Part shown: positions 23,232 to 31,800 of the stretch, in pieces
Layout of the letters: each line of letters opens with the position of its first letter
How positions within the stretch are numbered: the first letter of the stretch is position 1
Assembly: GCA_963731125.1 (NCBI GenBank)
Contig: CAVSVP010000029.1
Coordinates: 1-64,000, forward strand
Direction: 5' to 3'
DNA length: 64,000 nt
Source: CAVSVP01 sp963731125
GTDB lineage: Bacteria; Pseudomonadota; Gammaproteobacteria; Competibacterales; Competibacteraceae
Notes under the pieces: model-generated
Seen by the model: the letters and a program-made list of their open reading frames with translations, nothing else
Told to the model about the DNA's origin: nothing
Database searches by the model: none
Made by a program: the position numbers and the translations under genes

Positions 23232-24467
23232 ATGACTGTAGTAGTCGCTCAACTTGGCGCCCGAAGGCACTACGCCATTCCACATATGCTTTATCAGGCT
23301 GGAATGCTTGAGCATTTTTATACGGATATCTGCGCAGTAAAAAGTTGGCCTAGGTTACTGCGAAGCGTTCCAAAAACTCTAAGACCTGTAAGTCTAGAAC
23401 GCCTTATAGGACGAATACCGAATAATTTACCCCGTGAAAAAATCACGTCATTTCCTCGCTTCGGATGGCAGTATGCTAGGCGCAGGGCCGCTTCCCTTAC
23501 TACATCTGAGACTCAAATGGTCCATTTATGGGCTGGAAAGAGATTTTGTGAGCTCGTGACCCAGGGTGGATTCAGAGATGGTTCAACGATATACACTTTC
23601 AATAGCGCTGGCTTAGAATTGCTACAGGCAGCACGCGCTCTGGGTATTCATACAGTCATGGAACAGACTATTGCCCCACAGGAGATAGAATGTATCCTAA
23701 TTTCGGAAGAGCAGGAAACGTTTCCACAGTGGGAACCGCCGTTACCGGTAGATGATCAGGGAATAAACGATTTGGCTGCTCGGGAACGAGAGGAATGGAA
23801 CAACAGCGATCTTATTCTTTGTGGTTCTGAATTCGTACGCGATAGCATTGCTGTCTGCAATGGTCCTATAGAACGCTGTGTTGTGGTTCCTTATGGAGTC
23901 GATATGCGTTTTTGCACACTGGAACGTAAACAGCATGATGGTCCGTTAAGGGTACTTACCGTAGGTTCAGTAGGCTTGCGCAAAGGGTTACCCTATGTCC
24001 TGCGTGTAGCTCAACAGTTGAGAGGTAAAGCTGAATTCCGAGTAGTTGGTCCAATAAAGGTATTACCTGCGGTGCAGGCTGAATTGCGGTCGGTTCTTGA
24101 ACTGACCGGACCCGTTCCTCGATCCGAAATTCTCACACACTATGGTTGGGCTGACGCCTTCCTATTGCCATCCCTTTGCGAGGGTTCTGCAACTGCAGTC
24201 TATGAAGCTTTAGCAACAGGATTACCGGTTATATGCACTCCTAACACTGGAAGTGTTGTGCGTGATGGTGTAGACGGTTTTATCGTACCAGTACGAGATG
24301 CTGATGCTATCGCCGAGAAACTGGAACTGTTACACAGGGAAAGGGATCTTCTGAGAATCATGGCGCGGAATGCCAGTCAACAAGCCACAAATTTTACTTT
24401 AGCAGCATACAGTCAGCGCCTAATCAGGAGCTTGTCTACAATAAAATTTTCCTTGATGTCACTATGA
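23232..24467 (+). CDS. glycosyltransferase (GT4-like)
   Basis: This 411-residue GT-B fold protein has an N-terminal acceptor domain (VVVAQLGARRHYAIPHMLYQAGMLEHFYTD) and a C-terminal GT group 1 domain with RVLTVGSVGLRKGLPYVL, then LLPSLCEGSATAVYEALATGLPVICTPNTGS carrying the conserved E-x7-E nucleotide-sugar motif. It should transfer one sugar to the lipid-linked EPS repeat unit at the inner membrane. The polymerase gene overlaps its stop by four bases. Donor and linkage cannot be read from the sequence. Confidence 0.87.
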   Translation: MTVVVAQLGARRHYAIPHMLYQAGMLEHFYTDICAVKSWPRLLRSVPKTLRPVSLERLIGRIPNNLPREKITSFPRFGWQYARRRAASLTTSETQMVHLWAGKRFCELVTQGGFRDGSTIYTFNSAGLELLQAARALGIHTVMEQTIAPQEIECILISEEQETFPQWEPPLPVDDQGINDLAAREREEWNNSDLILCGSEFVRDSIAVCNGPIERCVVVPYGVDMRFCTLERKQHDGPLRVLTVGSVGLRKGLPYVLRVAQQLRGKAEFRVVGPIKVLPAVQAELRSVLELTGPVPRSEILTHYGWADAFLLPSLCEGSATAVYEALATGLPVICTPNTGSVVRDGVDGFIVPVRDADAIAEKLELLHRERDLLRIMARNASQQATNFTLAAYSQRLIRSLSTIKFSLMSL

Positions 24468-25756
24468 CATCGTTTCTACTCTGGTTGCTTGCCCTAGAAT
24501 GCGGTACGTTGCTATTTTGGGGTTTGCTCAAGTCTCAACGAATTTATCAATTTCCCTTTCTTGCCGGGGCAGTTTTCACAGGTTGGGTACTACCCCAACT
24601 TATAGGACTTTCTAGTAACCCGTTTCTGCCAACGGGTGCTTTAGAAAAAACTCTTTTTATGACTATTCTCTGCGCCGGTATGTGTTACGTAGGCTATACC
24701 TGGAACCGACATCCCTTGCGTTTGTTAAATTGGACCTTTAAAGACTATCGTCTGTTAATAGGTAGTGCGGCTCTCTCCATTATTGGAGCCTATTTCTTTT
24801 TCAGGGTAAGTCAGATGGGTCAAGAAGTGACTGCGACTGCCGGAGGACAATGGAGCGGGATTATCACGGTCTATACGTTCTTTTCTAAGTTGCTAACTTT
24901 TGGTTTAATCATTGCGTTACTCGGTTATCTGGCAAATTCATCCAAACTGGCTCTTGGTGTTGTATTGTTCGATAGTGTGTTTTACTTGGATCGCATAATC
25001 CTTAAAGGCCGTCGGGCTGCGATGGCAGAGTTTATGTTTATCATCTTATTTGCCCTTTGGTTTCGACGTGGGTATGTCATCCCCCGCTGGGCCATGCTTG
25101 CCGTCATCTTAGTTGGAACTCTGGTTACCAACAGCATTGGCGAGTACCGTGGCATTGTAAAAGATGAAGAGGGATTGTACTGGAATAAAATCAGTGAAAT
25201 CGATTTTATTGATAATTTAAGGTTTCTCAGTAGTGAGGGTGGTCACGAATTAACCAACACTCTTTACAAAATAGAGACTGTCGATCGTAATTTGGATTTT
25301 GATTTTGGTTTATCACTCTGGAATCAATTAGTTTTTAACTACGTACCTGCGCAGTTTTTGGGTTCGGATTTTAAGCGATCGCTAATGGTTGGTGAAGAGT
25401 TAGATGATTCAGTATATAATGAATTTTACTACACACGTGCTACCGGAACTACCTCAACAGGCATGACAGATGCTTTTGCTTCATTCTGGTATTTTGGTGC
25501 CCTAAAGTTTTTTTTAATTGCCTTTATCATAAGCAAGCTTTATAGGGCTGCAATTAGAGGCAATTTTATAGCGCAGTTTTTATCCATTGTTTTAATGACA
25601 CCCGCCCTACACGCTATTACTCACAGTACCAACTGGTTTTTCAAAGACTGGCCACAGATTCTTGTTTTTGTAGGACCAGTTCTGTGGCTAGCTCGAACAA
25701 AACGTTCTTCGTTAAATAAGTTATCTAGAAGCTTTCAATCAAAAGGATATGGATAA
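24464..25756 (+). CDS. Wzy-like polysaccharide polymerase
   Basis: This 430-residue integral membrane protein has about 10-12 hydrophobic segments and a long soluble loop at about residues 220-320 (IGEYRGIVKDEEGLYWN through YYTRATGTTSTGMTDAF), the layout of O-antigen/EPS repeat-unit polymerases. The ATGA overlap with the glycosyltransferase shows coupling. Wzy proteins join lipid-linked repeats in the periplasm. The family is too divergent for a motif-level call, so the assignment rests on topology, operon position and the nearby flippase. An O-antigen ligase is the alternative. Confidence 0.72.
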   Translation: MTSFLLWLLALECGTLLFWGLLKSQRIYQFPFLAGAVFTGWVLPQLIGLSSNPFLPTGALEKTLFMTILCAGMCYVGYTWNRHPLRLLNWTFKDYRLLIGSAALSIIGAYFFFRVSQMGQEVTATAGGQWSGIITVYTFFSKLLTFGLIIALLGYLANSSKLALGVVLFDSVFYLDRIILKGRRAAMAEFMFIILFALWFRRGYVIPRWAMLAVILVGTLVTNSIGEYRGIVKDEEGLYWNKISEIDFIDNLRFLSSEGGHELTNTLYKIETVDRNLDFDFGLSLWNQLVFNYVPAQFLGSDFKRSLMVGEELDDSVYNEFYYTRATGTTSTGMTDAFASFWYFGALKFFLIAFIISKLYRAAIRGNFIAQFLSIVLMTPALHAITHSTNWFFKDWPQILVFVGPVLWLARTKRSSLNKLSRSFQSKGYG

Positions 25757-25762
25757 ATCCTA

Positions 25763-26956
25763 ATGTTACCAATCGCAGTGCTTTTTCACCGCCTTGGTCC
25801 ATACCACCATGCACGATTGAATTCTGCCGGCAAGCGCCAGCCACTGGTGGCAGTAGAGTTTTCAGCGGTTGACGACACCTATGCCTGGAACATCGTGAAA
25901 GACGCCGGTGCGTTTCAGCGTATAACGCTTTTTCATGATGCTGATGTGGAAAAAAAGCCTGCTAACGAAGTTTATCAACGTATTGCTACGACATTGCAGC
26001 AAATCCAGCCAGCCGTTGTAGCAGTACCAGGTTGGTCCAGTCGAGGAGCGTTAGCCGCACTCGCATGGTGTCTTAGTACATCCACGCCAGCAGTGATGAT
26101 GTCGGATAGCGCAGCACACGACGAGCAACGGCGAATTTGGAAAGAAGCTTTAAAAAGACAGATCGTGCGTCTTTGTTCAGCAGGGCTGGTCGGTGGCAAG
26201 CTACATATAAATTATTTGGTGGACTTGGGTGTTCCACGGGAACGGATTTTTCCAGGCTATGACGTAGTGGGTAACGCACACTTTACCGCTGGTGCAAAAG
26301 CTGCACGCAAAGAGGCAGAGATCTCACGGATGTGCTTAGGTTTACCAGATCGCTACTTCTTAGCTTCAAACCGATTTGTGGATAAGAAGAACCTGCCCCG
26401 CTTACTCCAAGCATACGAATTGTATCGCAAACGGGCTGGATATAATGCCTGGCATCTGATTCTTCTAGGTGATGGACCGCTGAGGCCGCAACTCCAAGCG
26501 CTGATCAGTGAGCTGGATTTGTCAGCTTACGTCATGATGCCCGGCTTTAAACAGTACGATGAACTACCCATTTACTACGGTCTTGCTAGCGCTTTTGTCC
26601 ATGCCAGCACAACGGAGCAATGGGGATTAGTGGTTAACGAAGCGATGGCAGCAGGTCTTCCAGTTATTGTCTCAGAACGCTGCGGCTGCGCGCCAGACTT
26701 AGTGGAAAATGACTGTAACGGCTTTATCTTCGATCCATATAATGTGGATGCCTTGGCTGATTTGATGTCAAAGATCACCGCTGATAAATGTGACCGGGAA
26801 GCTATGGGGCGTGCCAGCCAGGAAATGGTTAGACGCTGGGATTCAGAGGTTTTTGGAGAAAATCTATGTAAGGCAGCTAAAATGGCTTTTGAAGCGCCTC
26901 GTCCAAGAGCTACTGCTCTAGATAAAGCGCTTCTTTGGACTTTAATTCATCGATGA
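25763..26956 (+). CDS. glycosyltransferase family 4
   Basis: This 397-residue GT-B enzyme has an N-terminal half beginning LPIAVLFHRLGPYHHARLNSAG. The C-terminal domain has FLASNRFVDKKNLPRLLQAYELY, then GDGPLRPQLQALI and EQWGLVVNEAMAAGLPVIVSERCG with the E-x7-E pair that binds the nucleotide sugar. It starts six bases after the polymerase gene and overlaps the next glycosyltransferase by four bases (ATGA). The sugar specificity is unknown. Confidence 0.87.
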   Translation: MLPIAVLFHRLGPYHHARLNSAGKRQPLVAVEFSAVDDTYAWNIVKDAGAFQRITLFHDADVEKKPANEVYQRIATTLQQIQPAVVAVPGWSSRGALAALAWCLSTSTPAVMMSDSAAHDEQRRIWKEALKRQIVRLCSAGLVGGKLHINYLVDLGVPRERIFPGYDVVGNAHFTAGAKAARKEAEISRMCLGLPDRYFLASNRFVDKKNLPRLLQAYELYRKRAGYNAWHLILLGDGPLRPQLQALISELDLSAYVMMPGFKQYDELPIYYGLASAFVHASTTEQWGLVVNEAMAAGLPVIVSERCGCAPDLVENDCNGFIFDPYNVDALADLMSKITADKCDREAMGRASQEMVRRWDSEVFGENLCKAAKMAFEAPRPRATALDKALLWTLIHR

Positions 26957-28128
26957 AAGTTGGAATCCTTACATCTTCGATCTCACGTCGGGCTGGTGGT
27001 CTTTTCGAGTCTGTACGACTGCTTAGCCAATCTCTATGTGCAGATTTGCATTGCCAAATTCAGGTATTCGCGTTAAGGGATGATTACACGGATCAGGACG
27101 AAAATGCATGGGACATGCTGCCACTTAAAGTATTTCCTACATTTGGTCCTAACTCACTTGGTTATGCTCCAGGCCTGTTCCGGGAGCTTCGCTCCGTTCA
27201 TCTAGATATATTGCATGCTCACGGCATTTGGATGCTTCCTTCAGCAGCTAGTGCGGGTTGGTCTAAGAACCAGAAAAAGCCCAATGTAATCTCTCCACGC
27301 GGCATGCTAGATTCTTGGGCAGTCCAAAATTCGGTTTGGAAAAAGCGTATTGCCGGATGGCTATATGAAAACGCCCATTTACGAAGGGCAGCCTGTCTGC
27401 ACGCTCTTTGCAAAGCTGAGGTCGATGCCATACATAGCTATGGCTTAAAAAATCCCATTTGCCTAATTCCGAACGGCGTAAAAATTCCTCAAGAGACTAT
27501 TAGCAGTCTTCCCTCCTGGAAGGATAACGTTCCAGCAGGAAGTAAGGTATTGCTATACCTGGGTCGTCTGCATCCCAAAAAAGGCCTTGCGAATCTCTTG
27601 CAAGCTTGGAATGCTGCTCGAAAAAAAGAACCACGGAATGCAGAAAATTGGTATTTGGTAGTAGCTGGTTGGGATCAAAATGGACATGAGAATGAGCTTA
27701 GAGCGCTTTGTGCAAAATTATGCATTGAAAACAGTGTTCGTTTCGTAGGACCACAGTTTGCTATTGATAAGTGTAAGACCTATTTTGCCGCAGACGCATT
27801 TATTCTCCCTTCTTTTAGTGAAGGGCTTCCTATGGCAGTTTTGGAAGCCTGGAGCTATAGGCTTCCTGTGCTGATGACGTCTCAGTGCAATCTCCCTGAG
27901 GGATTTCGAGCGGAGGCAGCATTGCAGATTGAACCTGAATCTAACAGCATTTCTTGCACTCTTATTGAGCTCTTTGTTATGGCTGATAGCGAGCGAGCAG
28001 CCATAGGCGGACGTGGATGTAGGCTAGTAGAAACGAACTTCAGTTGGCAGAAGATTGCAGCAGATATGTATTCAGTTTATGAGTGGGTAGTTGGCGGCGG
28101 TAGTCGGCCAAACTGCATTATAGATTGA
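26953..28128 (+). CDS. glycosyltransferase family 4
   Basis: This 391-residue protein starts MKVGILTSSISRRAGGLFES with the Gly-rich acceptor-side loop and ILHAHGIWMLPSAASAGWS. The donor domain shows LLYLGRLHPKKGLANLLQAW and LPSFSEGLPMAVLEAWSYRLPVLMT, the group 1 E-x7-E motif. I use ATG 26953, which overlaps the previous stop. A TTG six codons earlier in the same frame is less likely. It belongs to the run of EPS assembly enzymes. The product and linkage are unknown. Confidence 0.87.
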   Translation: MKVGILTSSISRRAGGLFESVRLLSQSLCADLHCQIQVFALRDDYTDQDENAWDMLPLKVFPTFGPNSLGYAPGLFRELRSVHLDILHAHGIWMLPSAASAGWSKNQKKPNVISPRGMLDSWAVQNSVWKKRIAGWLYENAHLRRAACLHALCKAEVDAIHSYGLKNPICLIPNGVKIPQETISSLPSWKDNVPAGSKVLLYLGRLHPKKGLANLLQAWNAARKKEPRNAENWYLVVAGWDQNGHENELRALCAKLCIENSVRFVGPQFAIDKCKTYFAADAFILPSFSEGLPMAVLEAWSYRLPVLMTSQCNLPEGFRAEAALQIEPESNSISCTLIELFVMADSERAAIGGRGCRLVETNFSWQKIAADMYSVYEWVVGGGSRPNCIID

Positions 28129-28660
28129 TAGGGAAAATGTCTGTTGTGCCTCCAAAGTCTATGCTCAGTTTTACACGGCTTTCCTTCAAAAATAAGCTGA
28201 GCCGTGCAATCTGGCAGATGTTTTGGCTGCTGCTATATCGCCCAACTCCCAGAATTCTACATCCATGGCGTTGCCTGTTGCTCCGGCTCTTTGGAGCAAA
28301 GCTAGGCACGGCTGTTCATCCCTACCCCTCGGCTCGCGTCTGGGCTCCTTGGAATCTCGAAATGGGAGATCACAGTTGCTTAAGTGAACATGTAAACTGC
28401 TACTGTGTAAACAAGATCCGAATTGGTGCTCATTCCACTATCAGCCAGTATAGCTTTCTCTGTACTGCCAGTCATGACTATACAGATCCAGAAATGCCTC
28501 TTATTACTGCACCTATCACAGTTGGTGAGCGGGCGTGGATAACATCTGACGTTTATGTGGCACCGGGCGTGACCATCGGCGACGGTGCAGTAGTGGGGGC
28601 ACGATCCAGTGTATTTAAGGATGTGGAACCGTGGACTGTGGTAGCAGGGAATCCAGCACA
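28122..28660. repeat. direct repeat of about 540 bp (partner at 29709-30247)
   Basis: Bases 28122-28660 and 29709-30247 are nearly identical and carry the two acyltransferase genes. The spacing is 1587 bp. Recombination between them would delete one acyltransferase and the GT2 gene between them. Confidence 0.9.
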
Positions 28661-28736
28661 TGTCATCAAGAAGCGCATTTTAGTAAAGAAATCGCTTGAA
28701 TCGGCCTATCCAAGCCCAAAGGGTGTGGTTTTTTAA
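28137..28736 (+). CDS. WcaF-like hexapeptide acyltransferase, copy 1
   Basis: This 199-residue left-handed beta-helix protein shows hexapeptide turns such as VHPYPSARVWAPWNLEMGDH, ITVGERAWITSDVYVAPGVT and IGDGAVVGARSSVFKDVEPW with AGNPAHVIKKR at the end, as in colanic acid WcaF-type O-acetyltransferases. It would acetylate a sugar of the EPS repeat. ATG 28137 follows an AGGGAAA site. The TTG at 28125 is less likely. It differs from the second copy (29724) mainly after the last hexapeptide, where this copy runs on into a longer tail. Confidence 0.85.
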   Translation: MSVVPPKSMLSFTRLSFKNKLSRAIWQMFWLLLYRPTPRILHPWRCLLLRLFGAKLGTAVHPYPSARVWAPWNLEMGDHSCLSEHVNCYCVNKIRIGAHSTISQYSFLCTASHDYTDPEMPLITAPITVGERAWITSDVYVAPGVTIGDGAVVGARSSVFKDVEPWTVVAGNPAHVIKKRILVKKSLESAYPSPKGVVF

Positions 28737-28788
28737 GCTGGATAAAAATTTAAAGGATTTTTGTCAATTCGAAAATCATAGATTAACC

Positions 28789-29565
28789 ATGAAAATATCT
28801 ATAATTATTCCTAGTTTTCAGCAAGCTCATTTTTTAGAGCGCACAATACTTAGTCTAACTAACCAAAACTATAGTGACCTTGAATTAATCATAGTGGATG
28901 GAGGCTCTACAGATTATTCTGTAAATATCATAAAAAAGTATGAAAAGAAACTCTCATATTGGGTTAGTGAAAAAGATACCGGTCAGTCAAACGCGATTAA
29001 CAAGGGACTAAAGTTAGCTCAAGGAGAGATTCTTGGTTGGTTGAACAGCGATGATACTTTGGCTCCAAACGCTTTGCGAAAGATTGCCGAATGCTATCAA
29101 AAAAATCCGGATGTGAATTTAGTATATGGGCATAATTGGTTAATAAACGAAAATGATGAAATAATTCGACGTCTTACAGCAGTTCAAACTAATGCTTATG
29201 AACTTATTTATTATAATCGCAACGTGTGGTCTCAACCGGGAACTACATGGCGCAGAAGACTACAGGAAAAAATCGGTTTTCTGGATGAATCGCTTCATTA
29301 TACTATGGACTGTGACTTCTGGATAAGAGCTTCGCAGGTAGGTCAAGTTTACTGTTTAAATGAACATTTGGGCGATCTGAGAATTCATAACGCTACAAAA
29401 AGTAAAACACAGAAAGAAAAATTTAAAAGTGAACACCGAATCCTTGATAGGCGTTATGGTCAAGAAAGACGTGATTTATGGTCTAGACAATTTTTTAATT
29501 TTCGTCGCCGGCTGAGAATTTTATCCTCACCCAATAACTGGTACTATTTACTATCAAGTAATTGA
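28789..29565 (+). CDS. glycosyltransferase family 2
   Basis: This 258-residue GT-A enzyme reads MKISIIIPSFQQAHFLERTI and LELIIVDGGSTDYSVNIIKKY, then GQSNAINKGLKLAQGEILGWLNSDDTL, where NSDD is the DXD-like metal and nucleotide-sugar site, and LHYTMDCDFWIRAS near the acceptor side. I choose ATG 28789, the family N-terminus. The longer frame to 28696 overlaps the acyltransferase. The gene is AT-richer than its neighbours and sits between the duplicated acyltransferases, so it may have arrived with the duplication. Confidence 0.87.
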   Translation: MKISIIIPSFQQAHFLERTILSLTNQNYSDLELIIVDGGSTDYSVNIIKKYEKKLSYWVSEKDTGQSNAINKGLKLAQGEILGWLNSDDTLAPNALRKIAECYQKNPDVNLVYGHNWLINENDEIIRRLTAVQTNAYELIYYNRNVWSQPGTTWRRRLQEKIGFLDESLHYTMDCDFWIRASQVGQVYCLNEHLGDLRIHNATKSKTQKEKFKSEHRILDRRYGQERRDLWSRQFFNFRRRLRILSSPNNWYYLLSSN

Positions 29566-29723
29566 TCCACCCTTAGAGAATACAAAATAAAAATTAAAAT
29601 TAGCAACTTATGCTTGGTTTTGGAATCTTCAGGTCAGACATGAATTTTGACCGAGTCAAGCAGCAGAAAATCAGATGCTTAGGTTGAATTATCATTTAGC
29701 CACCTTATGGATTAGTAGGGAAA

Positions 29724-30308
29724 ATGTCTGTTGTGCCTCCAAGGTCTATGCTCAGTTTTACACGGCTTTCCTTCAAAAATAAGCTGAGCCGTGCAATCTG
29801 GCAGATGTTTTGGCTGCTGCTATATCGCCCAACTCCCAGAATTCTACATCCATGGCGTTGCCTGTTGCTCCGGCTCTTTGGAGCAAAGCTAGGCACGGCT
29901 GTTCATCCCTACCCCTCGGCTCGCGTCTGGGCTCCTTGGAATCTCGAAATGGGAGATCACAGTTGCTTAAGTGAACATGTAAACTGCTACTGTGTAGACA
30001 AGATCCGAATTGGTGCTCATTCCACTATCAGCCAGTATAGCTTTCTCTGTACTGCCAGTCATGACTATACAGATCCAGAAATGCCTCTTATTACTGCACC
30101 TATCACAGTTGGTGAGCGGGCGTGGATAACATCTGACGTTTATGTGGCACCGGGCGTGACCATCGGCGACGGTGCAGTAGTGGGAGCACGATCCAGTGTA
30201 TTTAAAGACGTGGAGCCGTGGACTGTGGTGGCGGGGCATCCAGCTAAAACTATAAAACAGCGAATTTTAGGAACCGAGAACTTAGGTTGCAGGGAGGTTG
30301 TACACTGA
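29724..30308 (+). CDS. WcaF-like hexapeptide acyltransferase, copy 2
   Basis: This 194-residue protein is nearly identical to the gene at 28137 through the last hexapeptide, then ends AGHPAKTIKQRILG. The His before Pro matches the usual family form (AGxPAK), so this copy has the more typical C-terminus. Its TGA overlaps the methyltransferase start (TGATG), whereas copy 1 has no such coupling. This suggests copy 2 occupies the original operon position and copy 1 is the added duplicate. Positions 29566-29723 before it hold only the left part of the repeat and AT-rich sequence. Confidence 0.86.
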   Translation: MSVVPPRSMLSFTRLSFKNKLSRAIWQMFWLLLYRPTPRILHPWRCLLLRLFGAKLGTAVHPYPSARVWAPWNLEMGDHSCLSEHVNCYCVDKIRIGAHSTISQYSFLCTASHDYTDPEMPLITAPITVGERAWITSDVYVAPGVTIGDGAVVGARSSVFKDVEPWTVVAGHPAKTIKQRILGTENLGCREVVH

Positions 30309-30946
30309 TGAATACAGTCACAGATATTTCTGGTTATCTTTACAGAAGCGCTGACCCCTCCCATTCCCACAGTTACTTACTGCCGACACTAGTTGATATT
30401 CTAGACTCTTTAAGTCTTGAAGGCGCACAGCGAAGAATTTTTGAGCTCGGTTGCGGCAATGGCAGTGTTGCCAATGAGTTATCAAAGTTAGGCTACAATA
30501 TCATAGGCGTCGATCCCGCCGAGCAAGGTATTGTCCAGGCGAATAAACACTATCCAAGTTTGCAGCTGCGAATGGGTTCTGCTTACGATGACCTCGCTGC
30601 CCACTACGGGCAATTCCCAATTGTGGTAAGCCTTGAAGTAGTCGAGCATGTCTATTTCCCAAGAAAGTATGCAGCAACACTCTTTCAGTTGTGTGAAAAA
30701 GAAGGCACAGTGATCATCTCAACACCCTATCACGGGTACTGGAAAAATCTGGCGCTAGCTATTACCGGTAAAATGGATGATCATTTCACGGCTTTATGGG
30801 ATCACGGCCACATTAAGTTTTGGTCGTTTGAAACGTTAAGAACCTTGCTTGAAGAGGTAGGATTTAGAGACATCCAGTTCCGCCGGGTTGGCCGTATTCC
30901 GTCCCTTGCTAGATCCATGATTGCGATTGCGCGGAAAATTGGCTGA
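30308..30946 (+). CDS. class I SAM-dependent methyltransferase
   Basis: This 212-residue protein has motif I IFELGCGNGSVANELSKLGY, an acidic residue after strand 2 (IIGVDPAE), motif IV IVVSLEVVEHVYFPRKY and GTVIISTPYHGYWKN, the order of UbiG/Methyltransf_11-type enzymes. Located between EPS genes, it could methylate a sugar of the repeat unit or cap the chain. ATG 30308 overlaps the acyltransferase stop and its own stop overlaps the next start (TGATG), so the three genes are translationally coupled. Confidence 0.85.
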   Translation: MNTVTDISGYLYRSADPSHSHSYLLPTLVDILDSLSLEGAQRRIFELGCGNGSVANELSKLGYNIIGVDPAEQGIVQANKHYPSLQLRMGSAYDDLAAHYGQFPIVVSLEVVEHVYFPRKYAATLFQLCEKEGTVIISTPYHGYWKNLALAITGKMDDHFTALWDHGHIKFWSFETLRTLLEEVGFRDIQFRRVGRIPSLARSMIAIARKIG

Positions 30947-31776
30947 TGAGCGTTTCTGTCCTGATTCTGACCCTGAACGAGGAGATCAATATCCGCGACT
31001 GTCTCGAATCCGTAAGTTGGTGCGATGACATCGTCGTATTAGATTCTTTTAGCACCGACCGAACGGTGGAAATAGCGAAGGCTAAAGGAGTGCGGGTTGT
31101 GCAGCGAAAGTTCGACAACTGGGCAGATCATCAAAACTGGGCTATTGAGAATCTCGCCTTCAAGCATGAGTGGGTTTTTTATCTTGATGCCGATGAGCGG
31201 ATGACTGAGCCTCTCAAAAATGAAATCACAGCTGTTGCATCGAGTTCTCACGAAAAGACGGTAGCTTATTATTGTGGTCGCCGTAATTTCTTTATGGGGC
31301 GATGGATCAAACACGCTATGCCTCCAGGCATGATCATGCGTTTTTTTAAACCAAAGCACATCCATTTTGAGCGTCTTGTCAATCCAATTCCAGTAGTGAA
31401 TGGACCTCATGGATATCTCAAAAACTACTTTGATCACTATAACTTCAGCAAAGGAATCACAGAGTGGTTCGACAAACATAACAAATACTCACTACTAGAG
31501 TCCTTGGAAGGAATCAAGCTACTAAGGAATAAAGCAGAAACTGAGTTTTTTTTATTTAGCAGAGACCGAGCTTTACGGCGTAGGGCACTAAAAAATCTAT
31601 CTTTTCGCTTACCCTTTCGTCCATTTGTTAAATTTGTTTATCTCTACTTCTTTAAATTTGGTTTTTTGGATGGGCGGCCAGGTTTGACGTATTGTGTGTT
31701 GCAGTCTATTTACGAATACATGATTGTTTTGAAAATGCAAGAAGTAAAACGCCAGGAGTGTAATTTATCTATTTGA
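30946..31776 (+). CDS. glycosyltransferase family 2 (WaaE/KdtX-like)
   Basis: This 276-residue protein opens SVSVLILTLNEEINIRDCLESV, with DDIVVLDSFSTDRTVEIAK and the DXD-like FYLDADERM. The following GRRNFFMGRWIKHA and HFERLVNPIPV are found in WaaE/beta-1,4-glucosyltransferase-like enzymes. A hydrophobic C-terminal part (FVKFVYLYFFKFGFLDG) probably associates with the membrane. It is last in the forward EPS operon, and the next gene faces it from the opposite strand 25 bases away. Confidence 0.87.
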   Translation: MSVSVLILTLNEEINIRDCLESVSWCDDIVVLDSFSTDRTVEIAKAKGVRVVQRKFDNWADHQNWAIENLAFKHEWVFYLDADERMTEPLKNEITAVASSSHEKTVAYYCGRRNFFMGRWIKHAMPPGMIMRFFKPKHIHFERLVNPIPVVNGPHGYLKNYFDHYNFSKGITEWFDKHNKYSLLESLEGIKLLRNKAETEFFLFSRDRALRRRALKNLSFRLPFRPFVKFVYLYFFKFGFLDGRPGLTYCVLQSIYEYMIVLKMQEVKRQECNLSI

Positions 31777-31800
31777 AAAACTCGTCAACCTGCTAATTTA

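Noticed and set aside
28091..28104. Second ops-like GGCGGTAG in a glycosyltransferase
   Set aside because: The following bases (TCGG) do not match the ops consensus and it lies inside coding sequence.
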